A stretch of DNA of 64,000 bases from Microglena sp. YARC (Eukaryota > Chlorophyta > Chlorophyceae > Chlamydomonadales > Chlamydomonadaceae), in assembly GCA_022414725.1 (NCBI GenBank), contig CM039462.1:180093774-180157773 (forward strand), read 5' to 3'. Positions 37,855-47,678 of the stretch are shown piece by piece. The notes beneath the pieces are model-generated. The model was not told the DNA's origin and ran no database searches. It saw nothing but the letters and a program-made list of their open reading frames with translations. Position numbers and translations under genes: made by a program. Position 1 is the first letter of the stretch. Every line of letters begins with the position of its first letter.

Positions 37855-38220
37855 GGGGGGAACTAGGAAAAGGCGCAACTGATAAAACCTAGCCCTTTGT
37901 GACAAAGGAGAAAAGACCAAAGAAAAAGACAAGAACGGCTAAGGGACAGCTAAGGGACGGACACCACCTGGGCGACGTAAGGGACAAAGGAGGACGGGAA
38001 CAGAAGACAAACAAACCAGAGAGGCAAGGAAGAAGCCAAAAACAGCTAAGACAAAAGATCCAAGACAAAAGATCCAAGACAGCTAAGACAAAAGATCCAA
38101 GACAAAAGACGAAGAGACTAGGGGACAAAAGAACGAGGGACACAAACAAATTGCTAGGAGGACAAAGGACAAAGGGCCTTCCGAGCACCACCCCCACCTC
38201 CAAGCAACACTGTTCCTCCC
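37696..38220 (-). mobile_element. 5'-truncated family B element with nested A tail
   Basis: On the plus strand, poly(T) is followed by ACATAGGGAGGAACC, the 3' end of B in reverse. B sequence stops at GTCCGCTA (37823), a family A tail is inserted, and B resumes with GCTAAGACAAAAG at 38045. The whole insertion splits the 21-bp minisatellite. Confidence 0.92.
37824..38044 (-). mobile_element. Family A LINE 3' fragment nested in B
   Basis: Poly(T) is followed by ACAAAGGGGGGAAC and the A-family 3' UTR, truncated after about 220 bp. GCTA is present on both sides (37820-37823 and 38045-38048). Intact B copies (e.g. near 51160) have a single GCTA, so this is a 4-bp target duplication with a known empty site. 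Confidence 0.9.
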
Positions 38221-38873
38221 ATATGTCTTGTGTGGTGCACAATCTGTCTTGTATGCTGCACCATGTGTCTTATATGCTGCACCATCTATCTGTCTCATCA
38301 TCGTAATTGATACCACGTGAATGCTTGCTCGCTTTCTTGATTGCTGATTCGTTGATTGTCCAACTGGCTTGTGCTTGGTCAAGCAACTAATAATCTTCTA
38401 ACTCCACGTCCTTCCTTTCATGCTGCTGCAGTTCCAGCACGCAGTGACTTCCGCATATTGCGACATGGTTGAGAAGGAGCAAGTCATCAGCATGCAGGGA
38501 TGAGTAGAGGGACAAGATCAAGAAGCCTGATGATGGCACTGGTCTTGCTGCTGGTCACTGCTGCTGGTCACTCAAAATAGAATAGTAGCTTGGCTAGACT
38601 AGCCAGTCGGGGTGGCAGGGGGGGGATAGGGGCAGAAGACAGACTAGATAGCTAGTCAGAGCTCATCAGTTTGTCTTCTTAGGAGGTTAGGTTGAAGTTG
38701 GGTTTGGTTATTAGGAAGTTGGGTTTGGATGGGTTTGGGTTTATTTGGCTGCTGAGTCCGCGACTTCACTTTGCTACTGGTTAGTTAAATGTAAAAATAA
38801 AACTGCCTTCCAAACCCTATACGTCCTCCCCTAGAGCAAGTCATCCTGAATCAATAGACACACAAGTCTATTC
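38221..38873. other. Minisatellite remainder and unassigned spacer
   Basis: The first 70 bp are three more units of the 21-bp minisatellite. The rest has no recognised gene. A short GT-rich run (GAAGTTGGGTTTGG repeated, about 38690-38750) is present but does not match a canonical telomere repeat. Confidence 0.6.
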
Positions 38874-39468
38874 CTTTGAACCGTAGACATGCCGCGTTTG
38901 GTTGTCTTTGCAGAGCATGCTGATTTGCATCGGCGACCTAGTGGCTTGATACAAGGCTGCTGATAGACTGCGCTGAAATGCTAATGGAGTGATGCCCTGA
39001 TGCACAGGCTACCGGTTTTTTTGCTAGCCTTCCGGCTTATTACCGGCTTATTTTCTACCCTTTCACCGTCCATGACGTTTTCTAAGGAGTTTGATTTGCT
39101 TCTTTAGATTTTTTTTTAGTTACCTTGTTAGTGTTAGCTTTGGCCCTGTCCTGTTTTTTGTTGCATGCCGCGCTATGGTCGTCTTTGCAGAGCTTGCTGA
39201 TCTGCATGGGTGACCTAGCGACATGTTACTAGGCTGCTGAGAGTCTGTGCTGGTTTGCTAAAGGAGTGATGCCCTGATGCACTGGCCTGTTACAGGAGTG
39301 ATGCCCTGCAGTGTTTTAATCTTAGATCAGCAAGACCTTCGGGTGCACTTTTGGTCCATGTCTTCTAGTCTTCTTCTTTGGTTTTTCTTCCTCGGTCACA
39401 TAGGGCTAGGTTTTATCAGATGTTCCCTTTCCTGGTTCCTCCCTATGTAAAAAAAAAAAAAAAAAAAA
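38874..39468 (+). mobile_element. Family B element, 3' part with poly(A)
   Basis: The copy starts near TTTGAACCGTAGACATGCC and carries two of the internal GCAGAGCTTGCTGATCTGCAT-type modules. It has an internal deletion before CTTTTGGTCCATG and ends with the 3' hairpin ACATAGGG...CCCTATGT and about 20 A. It is in sense orientation on the plus strand. Confidence 0.9.
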
Positions 39469-39825
39469 AGTCACCCTCTTGGTTCCCCACTTAAATAAGA
39501 ACGGTTCAAGCAAGCTGCTTTCAAGAAAAATGCCTCTTGGCCCTCGGATTATTTATGAGCAGCAAGTAATCTTGATTCAAGACACATACAAGGCAACCTA
39601 TTGATTCTACACTGAAACAAGAATTCAACAAGAGACCTTGCATCAATAGACGTACAAGACACCTCTTGATTAACCACTTAAATAAGAGGGATTCAAGAGG
39701 GCATTTTTCAAGCAAATTGCCTCTTGGCGCTCGGACTACTTAAGAGGGGTGAATCAAGAGGTTTTCCTCTTGGAACAACTAAGAATGGTTCAGTACAGCA
39801 AAACTTACCGACGGAGTCAATCAAT
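39469..39825. repeat. Imperfect ~190-bp direct duplication
   Basis: The block CACTTAAATAAGA...TTCAAG...TGCCTCTTGG...CTCGGA at about 39487 recurs at about 39676 with scattered changes. Short phrases (CAATAGAC, CAAGACAC) are shared with sequence just left of the B element at 38850, so the B element probably inserted into this repeat. No gene is seen. Confidence 0.55.
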
Positions 39826-40202
39826 CATCAGTGAGTCCGTGAGACAATCAGTCAGTGAGTCTGTGAGACAATCAGTCAGTGAGTCTGTGAGACAGTGCTT
39901 CAATTATTCAGTGAGCTAGTGAGTCATTGAGTCATTGAGTCAGTGAGTCAATGAGTCAGTGAGTCAATCAGTTAGTGAGTCAGTGACTCAATGAGTCAGT
40001 AAGTCAATCAATCAGTGAGTCAGTGAGACAATGATTCAGTGAGTAAGTGAGACAATGATTCAGTGAGTCAGTGAGTCAGTGACTCAATCAGTCAGTGATT
40101 CAGTTAGTCTGTGAGTTAGTGAGTCTGTGAGCCTGTAAGTTAGTGAGTCAGTGAGTCAGTGAGTCAGTGAATCAGTGAGTCAGTGTGTCAATGTGTCATT
40201 GA
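39826..40202. repeat. AGTCAGTG-type microsatellite
   Basis: A variable 8-bp repeat (GTGAGTCA / GTGAGACA / ATCAGTCA). The same microsatellite flanks retroelements at 43913-44142, 44398-44487 and 45146-45293, suggesting one locus split by several insertions. Confidence 0.9.
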
Positions 40203-41145
40203 GTCCGAGCCCCACCCACTTCCTCCTTCCTCTCAGAATCCTCCATCTCCTCCCTCTCATCCCTGCTCCTTCATGTCAGCTGCTGAGATACCTAGTAGAC
40301 GAAGCTTTGAGGCGACAATTGGAGCTGGAGGTCCTTTTTTCGCCCTAGCAATGTCTGCTCTCCGGCCGCCTTGTAACTTTGCTGCGAAGCTGCTTCGGCC
40401 AATTTGGCTGGAGCGACTGCAATTTCGCGGCTATGGGAGCTGCTCAGTGCCCCATTTGAGTGTTACAGACGCTCATGCGGTCTAATCCGCTACTCTGCCC
40501 CCTCCAGAGGTCAGCATAAGAGGTCAGCCTACTGGAGGGGGGCAGGCTATTCTCTTCAAGTTAATTTGGGACCACCCGACCCCATCCTTAGTACTTCAGA
40601 AGCAGCTCTCTCCTGATTCCCTCTTCCGAGCCCCACCCACTTCCTCCTTCCTCTCAGAATCCTCCATCTCCTCCCTCTCATCCCTGCTCCTTCATGTCAG
40701 CTGCTGAGATACCTAGTAGACGAAGCTTTGAGGCGACAATTGGAGCTGGAGGTCCTTTTTTCGCCCTAGCAATGTCTGCTCTCCGGCCGCCTTGTAACTT
40801 TGCTGCAAAGCTGCTTCGGCCAATTCGGCTGGAGCGACTGCAATTTCGCGGCTATGGGAGCTGCTCAGTGCCCCATTTGAGTGTTACAGACGCTCATGCG
40901 GTCTAATCCGCTACTCTGCCCCCTCCAAAGGTCAGCATAAGAGGTCAGCCTACTGGAGGGGGGCAGGCTATTCTCTTCAAGTTAATTTGGGACCACCCGT
41001 CCCCCATCCTTAGTACTTCAGAAGCAGCTCTCTCCTGATTCCCTTCTTCCGAGCCCCACCCACTTCCTCCTTCCTCTCAGAACCCTCCATCTCCTCCCTC
41101 TCATCCCTGCTCCTTCATGTCAGCTGCTGAGATACCTAGTAGACG
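40203..41145 (+). repeat. 5' tandem monomers of family B (~422-bp unit)
   Basis: Two complete units and a partial third differ by only a few substitutions. Similar monomers occur in reverse at about 51843-52665 and as one partial copy at 45294-45538. Tandem 5' promoter monomers are known from some mammalian L1 families. By analogy these could be promoter units, but no promoter motif is proven here. Confidence 0.9.
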
Positions 41146-41474
41146 TTTTTTTAGTGTTTTTTGGCCTTAGACAGGTGCTGTGCTGTTGAGACTCATTCCC
41201 TCTTTCTTGAATTCTCAGTCAGCAGGTCTCCTTTTGAAGGTCTGCATTGGTCAGCATCTTCTTGTTCTCTAATTAGAGACTTGCCGATCCTGGAGTGTGA
41301 CATTGGTTGGAAACCATAGCGATACAGTTTGTCTTAGCATTTTGCTGTCCTAGAGGGCTGGATAGTAGTTTTTGGGGGTGGATCTGCTGCTCCTGCCCTG
41401 AAGACTGTTTTTGTTTGCTTTTTCGTGGACCTGTTTATTAGTAGCATGCCCTGCTTTGGTCTTCTTCCTTACAG

Positions 41475-41505
<31 letters not shown>

Positions 41506-43110
41506 GGGGGGAACCAGGAAAAGGCGCAACTGATAAAACCTAGCCCTTTGTGACCAAGGAGAAAAGACCAAAGAAAAAGACAAGAACGGCTAAGGGACAG
41601 CTAAGGGACGGACACCACCAGGGCGACATAAGGGACAAAGGAGGACGAGAACAGAAGACAAACAAACCAGAGAGGCAAGGAAGAAGCCAAAAACAGGAAG
41701 CCCAAGAGAAGGGGCTAGGACTACTAAGAAAAAGACCAATGAAGGGGGGGGCCATAACATTGCAACCTCTAACAGTCACCGGATCAGAAGACTGAAAGAG
41801 GAGATGCAAACTAAGGAGGACTAAAAGGAAAACTATGCGAGAAACTAAGAGAAAAAAAGGGGGGGAGGGGGGGGGGGGGGGGGGACTAAGGAGGCAACTG
41901 AGGGGGAAACTAAGGAGGCAACTAAGGGTGGAAACTGAACAAGGGGAAGCAAACCAAGGGAGAAACTGCAAAAAACATGCCAAAAGCAGGGAGGCAACCA
42001 GAAAAGAAGAAAGACAACTGGAAGCAAAGCGAAAACCTAAAAGACTGGTCTGGGTAGGTAAACAACAGGAATGAAGACAGAGACAGTATCAAGATCTAGA
42101 TCTTGATCTGGATCTTAGCGCAGATCTGGACCTTGATCTTGGTCCAGATCTAGCCCCAGATCTGGAACGTTGTCGTGTGCTGTTTCCAAATCTGGAACCT
42201 GATCCTGATCTGGGGCAGGGTCTTGATCTTTGGCTTGGGCTGGATCTAGGTCAGGGTCAAGATCGGGGCCTAGAGCTGGGGCTTGGGCTGGACCTAGGTC
42301 AGGGTCTAGATCAGGGTCTAGAGCTCGGGAATGGGCTGGGTCTGGGTCAGTGTCTAGAGCAAGGTCTAGATCCGGGTAATGGGCTGGATCTGGGTCAGGG
42401 TCTAGATCAGGGTCTAGAAATAGGGCTTGGGCTGGGTCTGGGATTGGGTCTGGGATTGTAGGGAGCGCTGGGGCCATGGGGATTGTCATTTCCATGGTGC
42501 GGGTATCAGGCTCCTGGTCACCGGGAGTGACCCCAATCATGGTGCAAAAGATCGGGGGGGTGGCCCATAAGCTTGCAAAGGAAGCCACTGTGAGAGAGCA
42601 ATCTAGGCCACGCCACAATCTTGACAGAAGGCGCCATTATCAAGGTGTCGAAGATCCGTCTGGGTGCGCATCCAGTCCCTGGCGATGGCTTGGTGAAGGT
42701 GGCCAAGGGCAAGGCAGATAGCCTTGTGGTGAAGGGGCTCAGAATGGTCCAGTCTGCCAGCCCGGGACGAACGGACCTGCCATATCGCGCCCAAGGTGGT
42801 TATACGCAGGAAGGACCACAACCTTAGGGTAGAGGGAGGAGGGGGTGTCCCGGGCCAAAGGGTGATGTCGTCAGCGAGGAGGAAGAAGGGGCAACGAGGA
42901 AGGCGCTGCCTACCGGTGAGGGTCTCCCAAGTGGAAAGGAGCCAGTCTATGACAGGGGCAGAATCAGGGCATTCCAAGAAAGCGTGAGACATTTTGTCAG
43001 CAGTGTGCAGCTGCAAGCAGTCTGGGCTGGAGCAGACTATGGAGGGGGGGTCGTCTTGGTTGACCCGTTGGAAGCGTCCTCGTACATGAGCAAGGAACGC
43101 ATTGCAGCCC
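41475..43110 (-). mobile_element. 5'-truncated LINE A copy
   Basis: From right to left: C-terminal ORF (zinc finger, linker, Asp/Pro-rich tail), 3' UTR with a G/purine-rich tract, hairpin, then poly(T) on the plus strand. It is truncated at its 5' end at about 43110. Compared with the uninterrupted B copy at 45871-45980, about 110 bp of B target are missing at the insertion point. Confidence 0.92.
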
Positions 43111-43112
43111 AT
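42115..43112 (-). pseudogene. LINE A C-terminal ORF fragment (zinc finger and acidic tail)
   Basis: The upstream part holds a CCHC-type finger with spacing C-x4-C-x10-H-x4-C (CSSPDCLQLHTADKMSHAFLEC), followed by DWLLSTWETLTG, as in zf-RVT domains at the C-terminus of plant-type L1 ORF2 proteins. After a frame break near 42610 it continues as an Asp/Pro/Leu repeat tail (blocks such as DPDLDPDPDPAH). Compared with 59604-60966, each copy is open where the other is broken, so the ancestral ORF ran through to the acidic tail. Confidence 0.85.
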
Positions 43113-43912
43113 GATGCCCTATACCGTGTTGTATCTTGCGTCTGCAGGTTCAGGAGGCTTACTTAGGAGCTACATAGTTTTTGTTACCTTGTTACCGCTA
43201 CCTTTGAACCGTAGACATGCCGCATTCTGGTTGTCTTTGCAGAGCTTGCTGATTTGCATCGGCGACCTAGTGGCATGATACTAGGCTGCTGATAGACTAC
43301 GCTGAAATGCTAATGGAGTGATGCCCTGATGCACAGGCTACCGGTTTATTTGCTTTAAAGTGCCAGCTGCTTTAGTGCGCCTTTAAGGTTTTCCTTGCTG
43401 GTCAGTGGATCTTGTGGGGGTTCTACCCTTTCACCGTCTAGGACGTTTTTTAAGGAGTTTGATTTGCTTCTTTAGTTACCTTGTTAGTGTTAGCTTTGGC
43501 CCTGTCCTGTTTATTGTTGCATGCCGCGCTCTGGTCGTCTTTGCAGAGCTTGCTGATCTGCATGGGTGACCTAGCGACATGTTACTAGGCTGCTGAGAGT
43601 ATGTGCTGTTTTGCTAAAGGAGTGATGCCCTGATGCACTGGCCTGTTACAGGAGTGATGCCCTGCAGTGTTTTAATCTTAGATCAGCAAGACCTTCGGGT
43701 GCATGCCTTTCCTTCTTTTTCTGTGTTGCTCTTGGAGCTTACAGTGGTGTTTTATTGGTTGGGGAGGAACAGTGTTGCTTGGAGGTGGGGGTGGTGCTCG
43801 GAAGGCCCTTTGTCCTTTGTCCTCCTAGTAATTAGTTTGTGTCCCTCAGTCTTTTGTCCCCTAGTCTTTTCGTCTTTTGTCATGGATCTTTTGTCTTAGC
43901 GGACTTTTGGTC

Positions 43913-44142
43913 AGACAGTGATTCAGTGATCCAGTGAGTCAGTGAGCCAGTGAGTGAGCGACTCAATCAGTCAGTGATTCAGTAAGTCTGTGAGTAAGTG
44001 AGTCTGTGAGTCAGTGATTCAGTGAGTATGTGAGTTAGTGAGGCAGTGAGTCAGTGAGTTTGTGAGTCAGTGAATCAGTGATTCAATGTGTCAATGCGTC
44101 ATTGCGTCAGTGAGTCAGTGAGTTAGTGAGTCAATCAGTCAG
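43913..44142. repeat. AGTCAGTG-type microsatellite
   Basis: The same 8-bp-like microsatellite as 39826-40202, following the truncated end of the B element. Confidence 0.9.
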
Positions 44143-44397
44143 TTTTTTTTTTTTTTTTTTACAAAGGGGGGAACCAGGAAAAGGCGCAACTGATAAAACC
44201 TAGCCCTTTGTGACCAAGGAGAAAAGACCAAGGAAAAAGACAAGAACGGCTAAGGGACAGCTAAGGGACGGACACCACTTGGGCGACGTAAGGGACAAAG
44301 GAGGACGGGAACAGAAGACAAACAAACCAGAGAGGCAAGGAAGAAGCCAAAAACAGGAAGCCCAAGAGAAGGGGCTAGGACTACTAAGAAAAAAGAC
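44143..44397 (-). mobile_element. Family A LINE 3' tail
   Basis: Poly(T), ACAAAGGGGGGAACC, then about 230 bp of the A 3' UTR on the plus strand (element on minus), inserted inside the microsatellite. The flanks both read ATCAGT-like, so the target duplication cannot be distinguished from the microsatellite. Confidence 0.93.
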
Positions 44398-45145
44398 CTA
44401 TCAGTGAGGCAGTGAGTCAATCAGTTAATCAGTCAATCAGTCAGTGAGACATTGACTCAGTGATTCAGTGATTCTGTGAGTCAGTTCCTATAATAAGCCC
44501 ACGGACCCCACCCCAGGGCCGTGCGTGTGCGTGACTGCGTGTGCCTGTGCGTGTGCGTGTGCGTGTGCGTGTGCGGGGGCGGGGGCGGGGGCAGGGGCGG
44601 GGGCAGGGGCAGGGGCGGGGGGCACACCGGGCGGGGGTAGGAGCAAGCCACGCCACCTGCCGCTGGCCAAAAACCCGTTCAGTAGGACGGGACGTACCGT
44701 TCACGTCTGGGATGGGCCAAAACGTGAAATACCTTGTAAAATTCCTTAAAATCAACCAGACTCCTGATTGGTCTCATTTTTCTTGTATCAAATTCTTAGA
44801 ATTAAATCCAATCTATAAATGTGCATTTCATGAACGTTCAGCACTGCTAAAAATCCAACAACCATTCAAAAACTCTCATTTTCGTCACTTTTTAGCCAAC
44901 AAAGCTGCAACATCCATCGATTCAATGAAATTCAATTACATCAAATTTAATTTAATTTAATACTATTCGAATTGACAAAAAATAAAGCAATTGCATGCAT
45001 CCAAATCACGTGAATTAAATTAAAATGAAATGAATAAAATCGAATTAAAATAAAACAACATTCAATACAATTAAAATAGAATTAATTAAAATAAAGTGAA
45101 TTGAGGATTCAATTCATTTCATTCGGGACGCACCACCAGGCGCCC
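44398..45145. other. Microsatellite remnant, GC-rich simple repeat and AT-rich block
   Basis: 44398-44487 is more AGTCAGTG microsatellite. 44523-44622 is GTGCGT repeats running into GGGGCG repeats, open in several frames by chance. 44700-45140 is AT-rich with AATTAAAAT/ACAACATT words and ends TTCGGGACGCACC. A related AT-rich block ending CTCGGGACGCGCC lies at about 58620-58746, so this may be a further repeat family. No gene is seen. Confidence 0.6.
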
Positions 45146-45293
45146 TTAATCAGTCAGTGAGTGAGTGACTCAATCAGTCAGTGATTCAGTGAGCCTATGA
45201 GTTTGTGAGTCTGCGAGTTAGTGAGTCAGTGAGTCTGTGAGTCATGACTAACTAATCAGCGAGTCAGTGAGTCAGTGAGTCGATGAGTCAAGA
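45146..45293. repeat. AGTCAGTG-type microsatellite
   Basis: The same microsatellite as at 39826 and 43913, immediately left of the next B element. Confidence 0.88.
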
Positions 45294-46339
45294 GGTCGGC
45301 CTACTGGAGGGGGGCAGGCTATTCTCTTCAAGTTAATTTGGGACCACCCGACCCCCATCCTTAGTACTTCAGAAGCAGCTCTCTCCTGATTCCCTTCTTC
45401 CGAGCCCCACCCACTTCCTCCTTCCTCTCAGAATCCTCCATCTCCTCCCTCTCATCCCTGCTCCTTCATGTCAGCTGCTGAGATACCTAGTAGACGAAGC
45501 TTTGAGGCGACAATTGAAGCTGGAGGTCCTTTTTTCGCCTGATGTTTTAGTGTTTTTTGGCCTTAGACAGGTGTTGTGCTGTTGTGACTCATTCCCTCTT
45601 TCTTGAATTCTCAGTCAGCAGGTCTCCTTTTGAAGGTCTGCATTGGTCAGCATCTTCTTGTTCTCTAATTAGAGACTTGCCGATCCTGGAGTGTGACATT
45701 GGTTGGAAACCATAGCGATACAGTTTGTCTTAGCATTTTGCTGCTCTAGAGGGCTGGATAGTAGTTTTTTGGGGTGGATCTGCTGCTCCTGCCCTGAAGA
45801 CTGTTTTTGTTTGCTTTTTCGCGGACCTGTTTATCAGGAGCATGCCCTGCTTTGGTCTTCTTCCTTACAGAGGTTGCTGGTCTGCATTGGAGAAGAAGTG
45901 GCATGCTACTAGATAGCTGAGCTGGCACGCTGGTCTGCTGATGGAGTGATGCCCTGATGAACTGGACTGTTATAGGAGTGATGCCCTGTACCGTGTTGTA
46001 TCTTGTGTCTGCAGGTTCAGGAGGCTTACTTAGGAGCTACATAGTTTTTGTTACCTTGTTACCGCTACCTTTGAACCGTAGACATGCCGCGTTTGGTTGT
46101 CTTTGCAGAGCTTGCTGATTTGCATCGGCGACCTAGTGGCATGATACTAGGCTGCTGATAGACTGCGCTGAAATGCTAATGGAGTGATGCCCTGATGCAC
46201 AGGCTACCGATTTATTTGCTTTAAAGTGCCAGCTGCTTTAGTGCGCCTTTAAGGTTTTCCTTGCTGGTCAGTGGATCTTGTGGGGGTTCTACCCTTTCAC
46301 CGTCGAGGACGTTTTTTAAGGAGTTTGATTTGCTTCTTT

Positions 46340-46370
<31 letters not shown>

Positions 46371-46879
46371 CCTTGTTAGTGTTAGCTTTGGCCCTGTCCT
46401 GTTTTTTGTTGCATGCCGCGCTCTGGTCGTCTTTGCAGAGCTTGCTGATCTGCATGGGTGACCTAGCGACATGTTACTAGGCTGCTGAGAGTATGTGCTG
46501 GTTTGCTAAAGGAGTGTTGCCCTGATGCACTGGCCTGTTACAGGAGTGATGCCCTGCAGTGTTTTAATCTTAGATCAGCAAGACCTTCGGGTGCATGCCT
46601 TTCCTTCTTTTTCTGTGTTGCTCTTGGAGCTTACAGTGGTGTTTTATTGGTTGGGGAGAAACAGTGTTGCTTGGAGGTGGGGGTGGTGCTCGGAAGGCCC
46701 TTTGTCCTTTGTCCTCCTAGTAATTAGTGTGTGTCCCTCGTTCTTTTGTCCCCTAGTCTTTTCGTCTTTTGTCTTGGATCTTTTGTCGTAGCGTAATTTT
46801 GGTCCATGTCTTCTAGTCTTCTTCTTTGGTCACATAGGGCTAGGTTTTATCAAATGTTCTCCTTCCTGGTTCCTCTCTA

Positions 46880-46911
<32 letters not shown>
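45294..46911 (+). mobile_element. Most complete family B body with poly(A)
   Basis: It starts inside a 5' monomer (partial, to about 45538), then the ~1.35-kb body, the 3' hairpin (ACATAGGG with CTCTATGT, one mismatch in this copy) and 29 A. The body contains three related ~140-bp modules at about 45840-45990, 46080-46210 and 46410-46555. Each has CTTTGCAGAGCTTGCTGATCTGCAT-like and GTGATGCCCTGATGCAC-like words. A poly(T) run at 46344-46369 expands a shorter T run found in other copies. There is no RT, endonuclease or long ORF. Confidence 0.9.
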
Positions 46912-46916
<5 letters not shown>

Positions 46917-46943
46917 AATATTCGGGCCCTTTACCGACTTTGG

Positions 46944-47003
46944 CAGACCTCGTTACAGACCATTTACATAGTTCCCTATGTAAATGGTCTGTAAAGAGGT
47001 CTG
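46944..47003. repeat. Near-perfect 28-bp inverted repeat
   Basis: Arms 46944-46971 and 46976-47003 pair with one mismatch around a TTCC loop. The inner 17 bp (ACAGACCATTTACATAG) are perfect. It lies between the poly(A) of one B element and a B 3' tail. Confidence 0.92.
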
Positions 47004-47033
47004 TAAATGACAGAGGGGACTCGTTGTTTGTAT

Positions 47034-47137
47034 AAGGAGTCTTCTTCTTTGTTTTTTCTTCCTTGGTCACATAGGGATAGGTTTTATCACATGTTCCCTT
47101 TCCTGGTTCCTCCCTATGTAAAAAAAAAAAAAAAAAA
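47034..47137 (+). mobile_element. Family B 3' tail
   Basis: About 85 bp of B 3' end, including ACATAGGG...CCCTATGT, followed by 18 A. It is a severely 5'-truncated insertion. Confidence 0.9.
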
Positions 47138-47678
47138 GGACTGTTAAAAGTATGTAAGTTCTGGGGTACAGAGCCTTTACCGTGTTGGCTGGCAACGTCT
47201 GTTTGAATTCAAATGTTGCGACCTTGCCATTCTTGCATTCGAACTGCTCTCGGAATTGCAGCCGTGCCTATTTATCGCACTACTCGGCACAATACATACT
47301 TAGTATTTGAGTTAACTCCAGAAAGGAATGGTTGCGGCATGGCAGCTGTTCGAACTACCCCAGAGCGCAAGCCATCACTTACCCTTGAGGGGGCTGGCGA
47401 GCTGTGTAGGTATGTTCCGCCGCGCAACCTATCTTACAAGCCTGCGTACTGGACCGGCCTCGGCCCAGGGCTAGTTGCTGTGCGACTCCGGGCTGGTGTT
47501 TGCAGTGACGGATCCGCTGTCTCTACGGGAAGAGACTACTACCAGGTGCGTGCTTGATATGCCGTACGATTTGACGTGCCACCGAAGAAACCACGAAACC
47601 CTGGTTGCACTAAATGAATACCACAGATCTGACAACTTGCCTTGTTCTTGATGCTCTCATATCCACCTGATTGCTGGA
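47138..47678 (+). other. Upstream region of the H3-like gene
   Basis: This sequence is not repeated elsewhere in the window. An open frame at 47213-47557 (about 114 residues) has no recognisable motif. It contains CAG|GTGCGTG at 47543, and TACCACAG follows at about 47630, so a spliced 5' leader to the H3-like gene is possible. I see no TATA box at a convincing distance. Confidence 0.35.

Larger units (their letters stand above)
40203..43912 (+). mobile_element. Family B element with 5' tandem monomers, split by LINE A
   Basis: From 40203 to about 41145 there are two full ~422-bp monomers plus part of a third (CCGAGCCCCACCCAC at about 40205, 40627 and 41049). The non-coding B body follows, is interrupted by an A LINE copy at 41475-43110, and resumes to about 43912. 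It stops before the 3' hairpin and has no poly(A). The repeated 70-residue open frame in each monomer (starting MSAAEIPSRRSF) lacks recognisable motifs; I do not call it a gene. Confidence 0.88.

Noticed and set aside
37824..38220. A/B chimeric element formed by template switching
   Set aside because: The GCTA duplication and resumption of B at the same base show a simple nested insertion.
38690..38750. Telomere-like GT-rich run
   Set aside because: GTTGGGTTTGG words are too few and irregular, and do not match TTTAGGG or other standard telomere units.
42177..42461. Gly/Leu/Asp-repeat open frame on the plus strand
   Set aside because: It is the antisense of the LINE acidic tail. The LINE reads on the minus strand.
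43633..43899. 88-residue open frame conserved among B copies (also 46525 and 51164)
   Set aside because: B copies are too similar for openness to be informative, and no motif is present. It would need a test of synonymous versus non-synonymous change.
44525..44749. Cys-Ala/Gly-Ala repeat open frame
   Set aside because: It arises from the GTGCGT/GGGGCG simple repeat.
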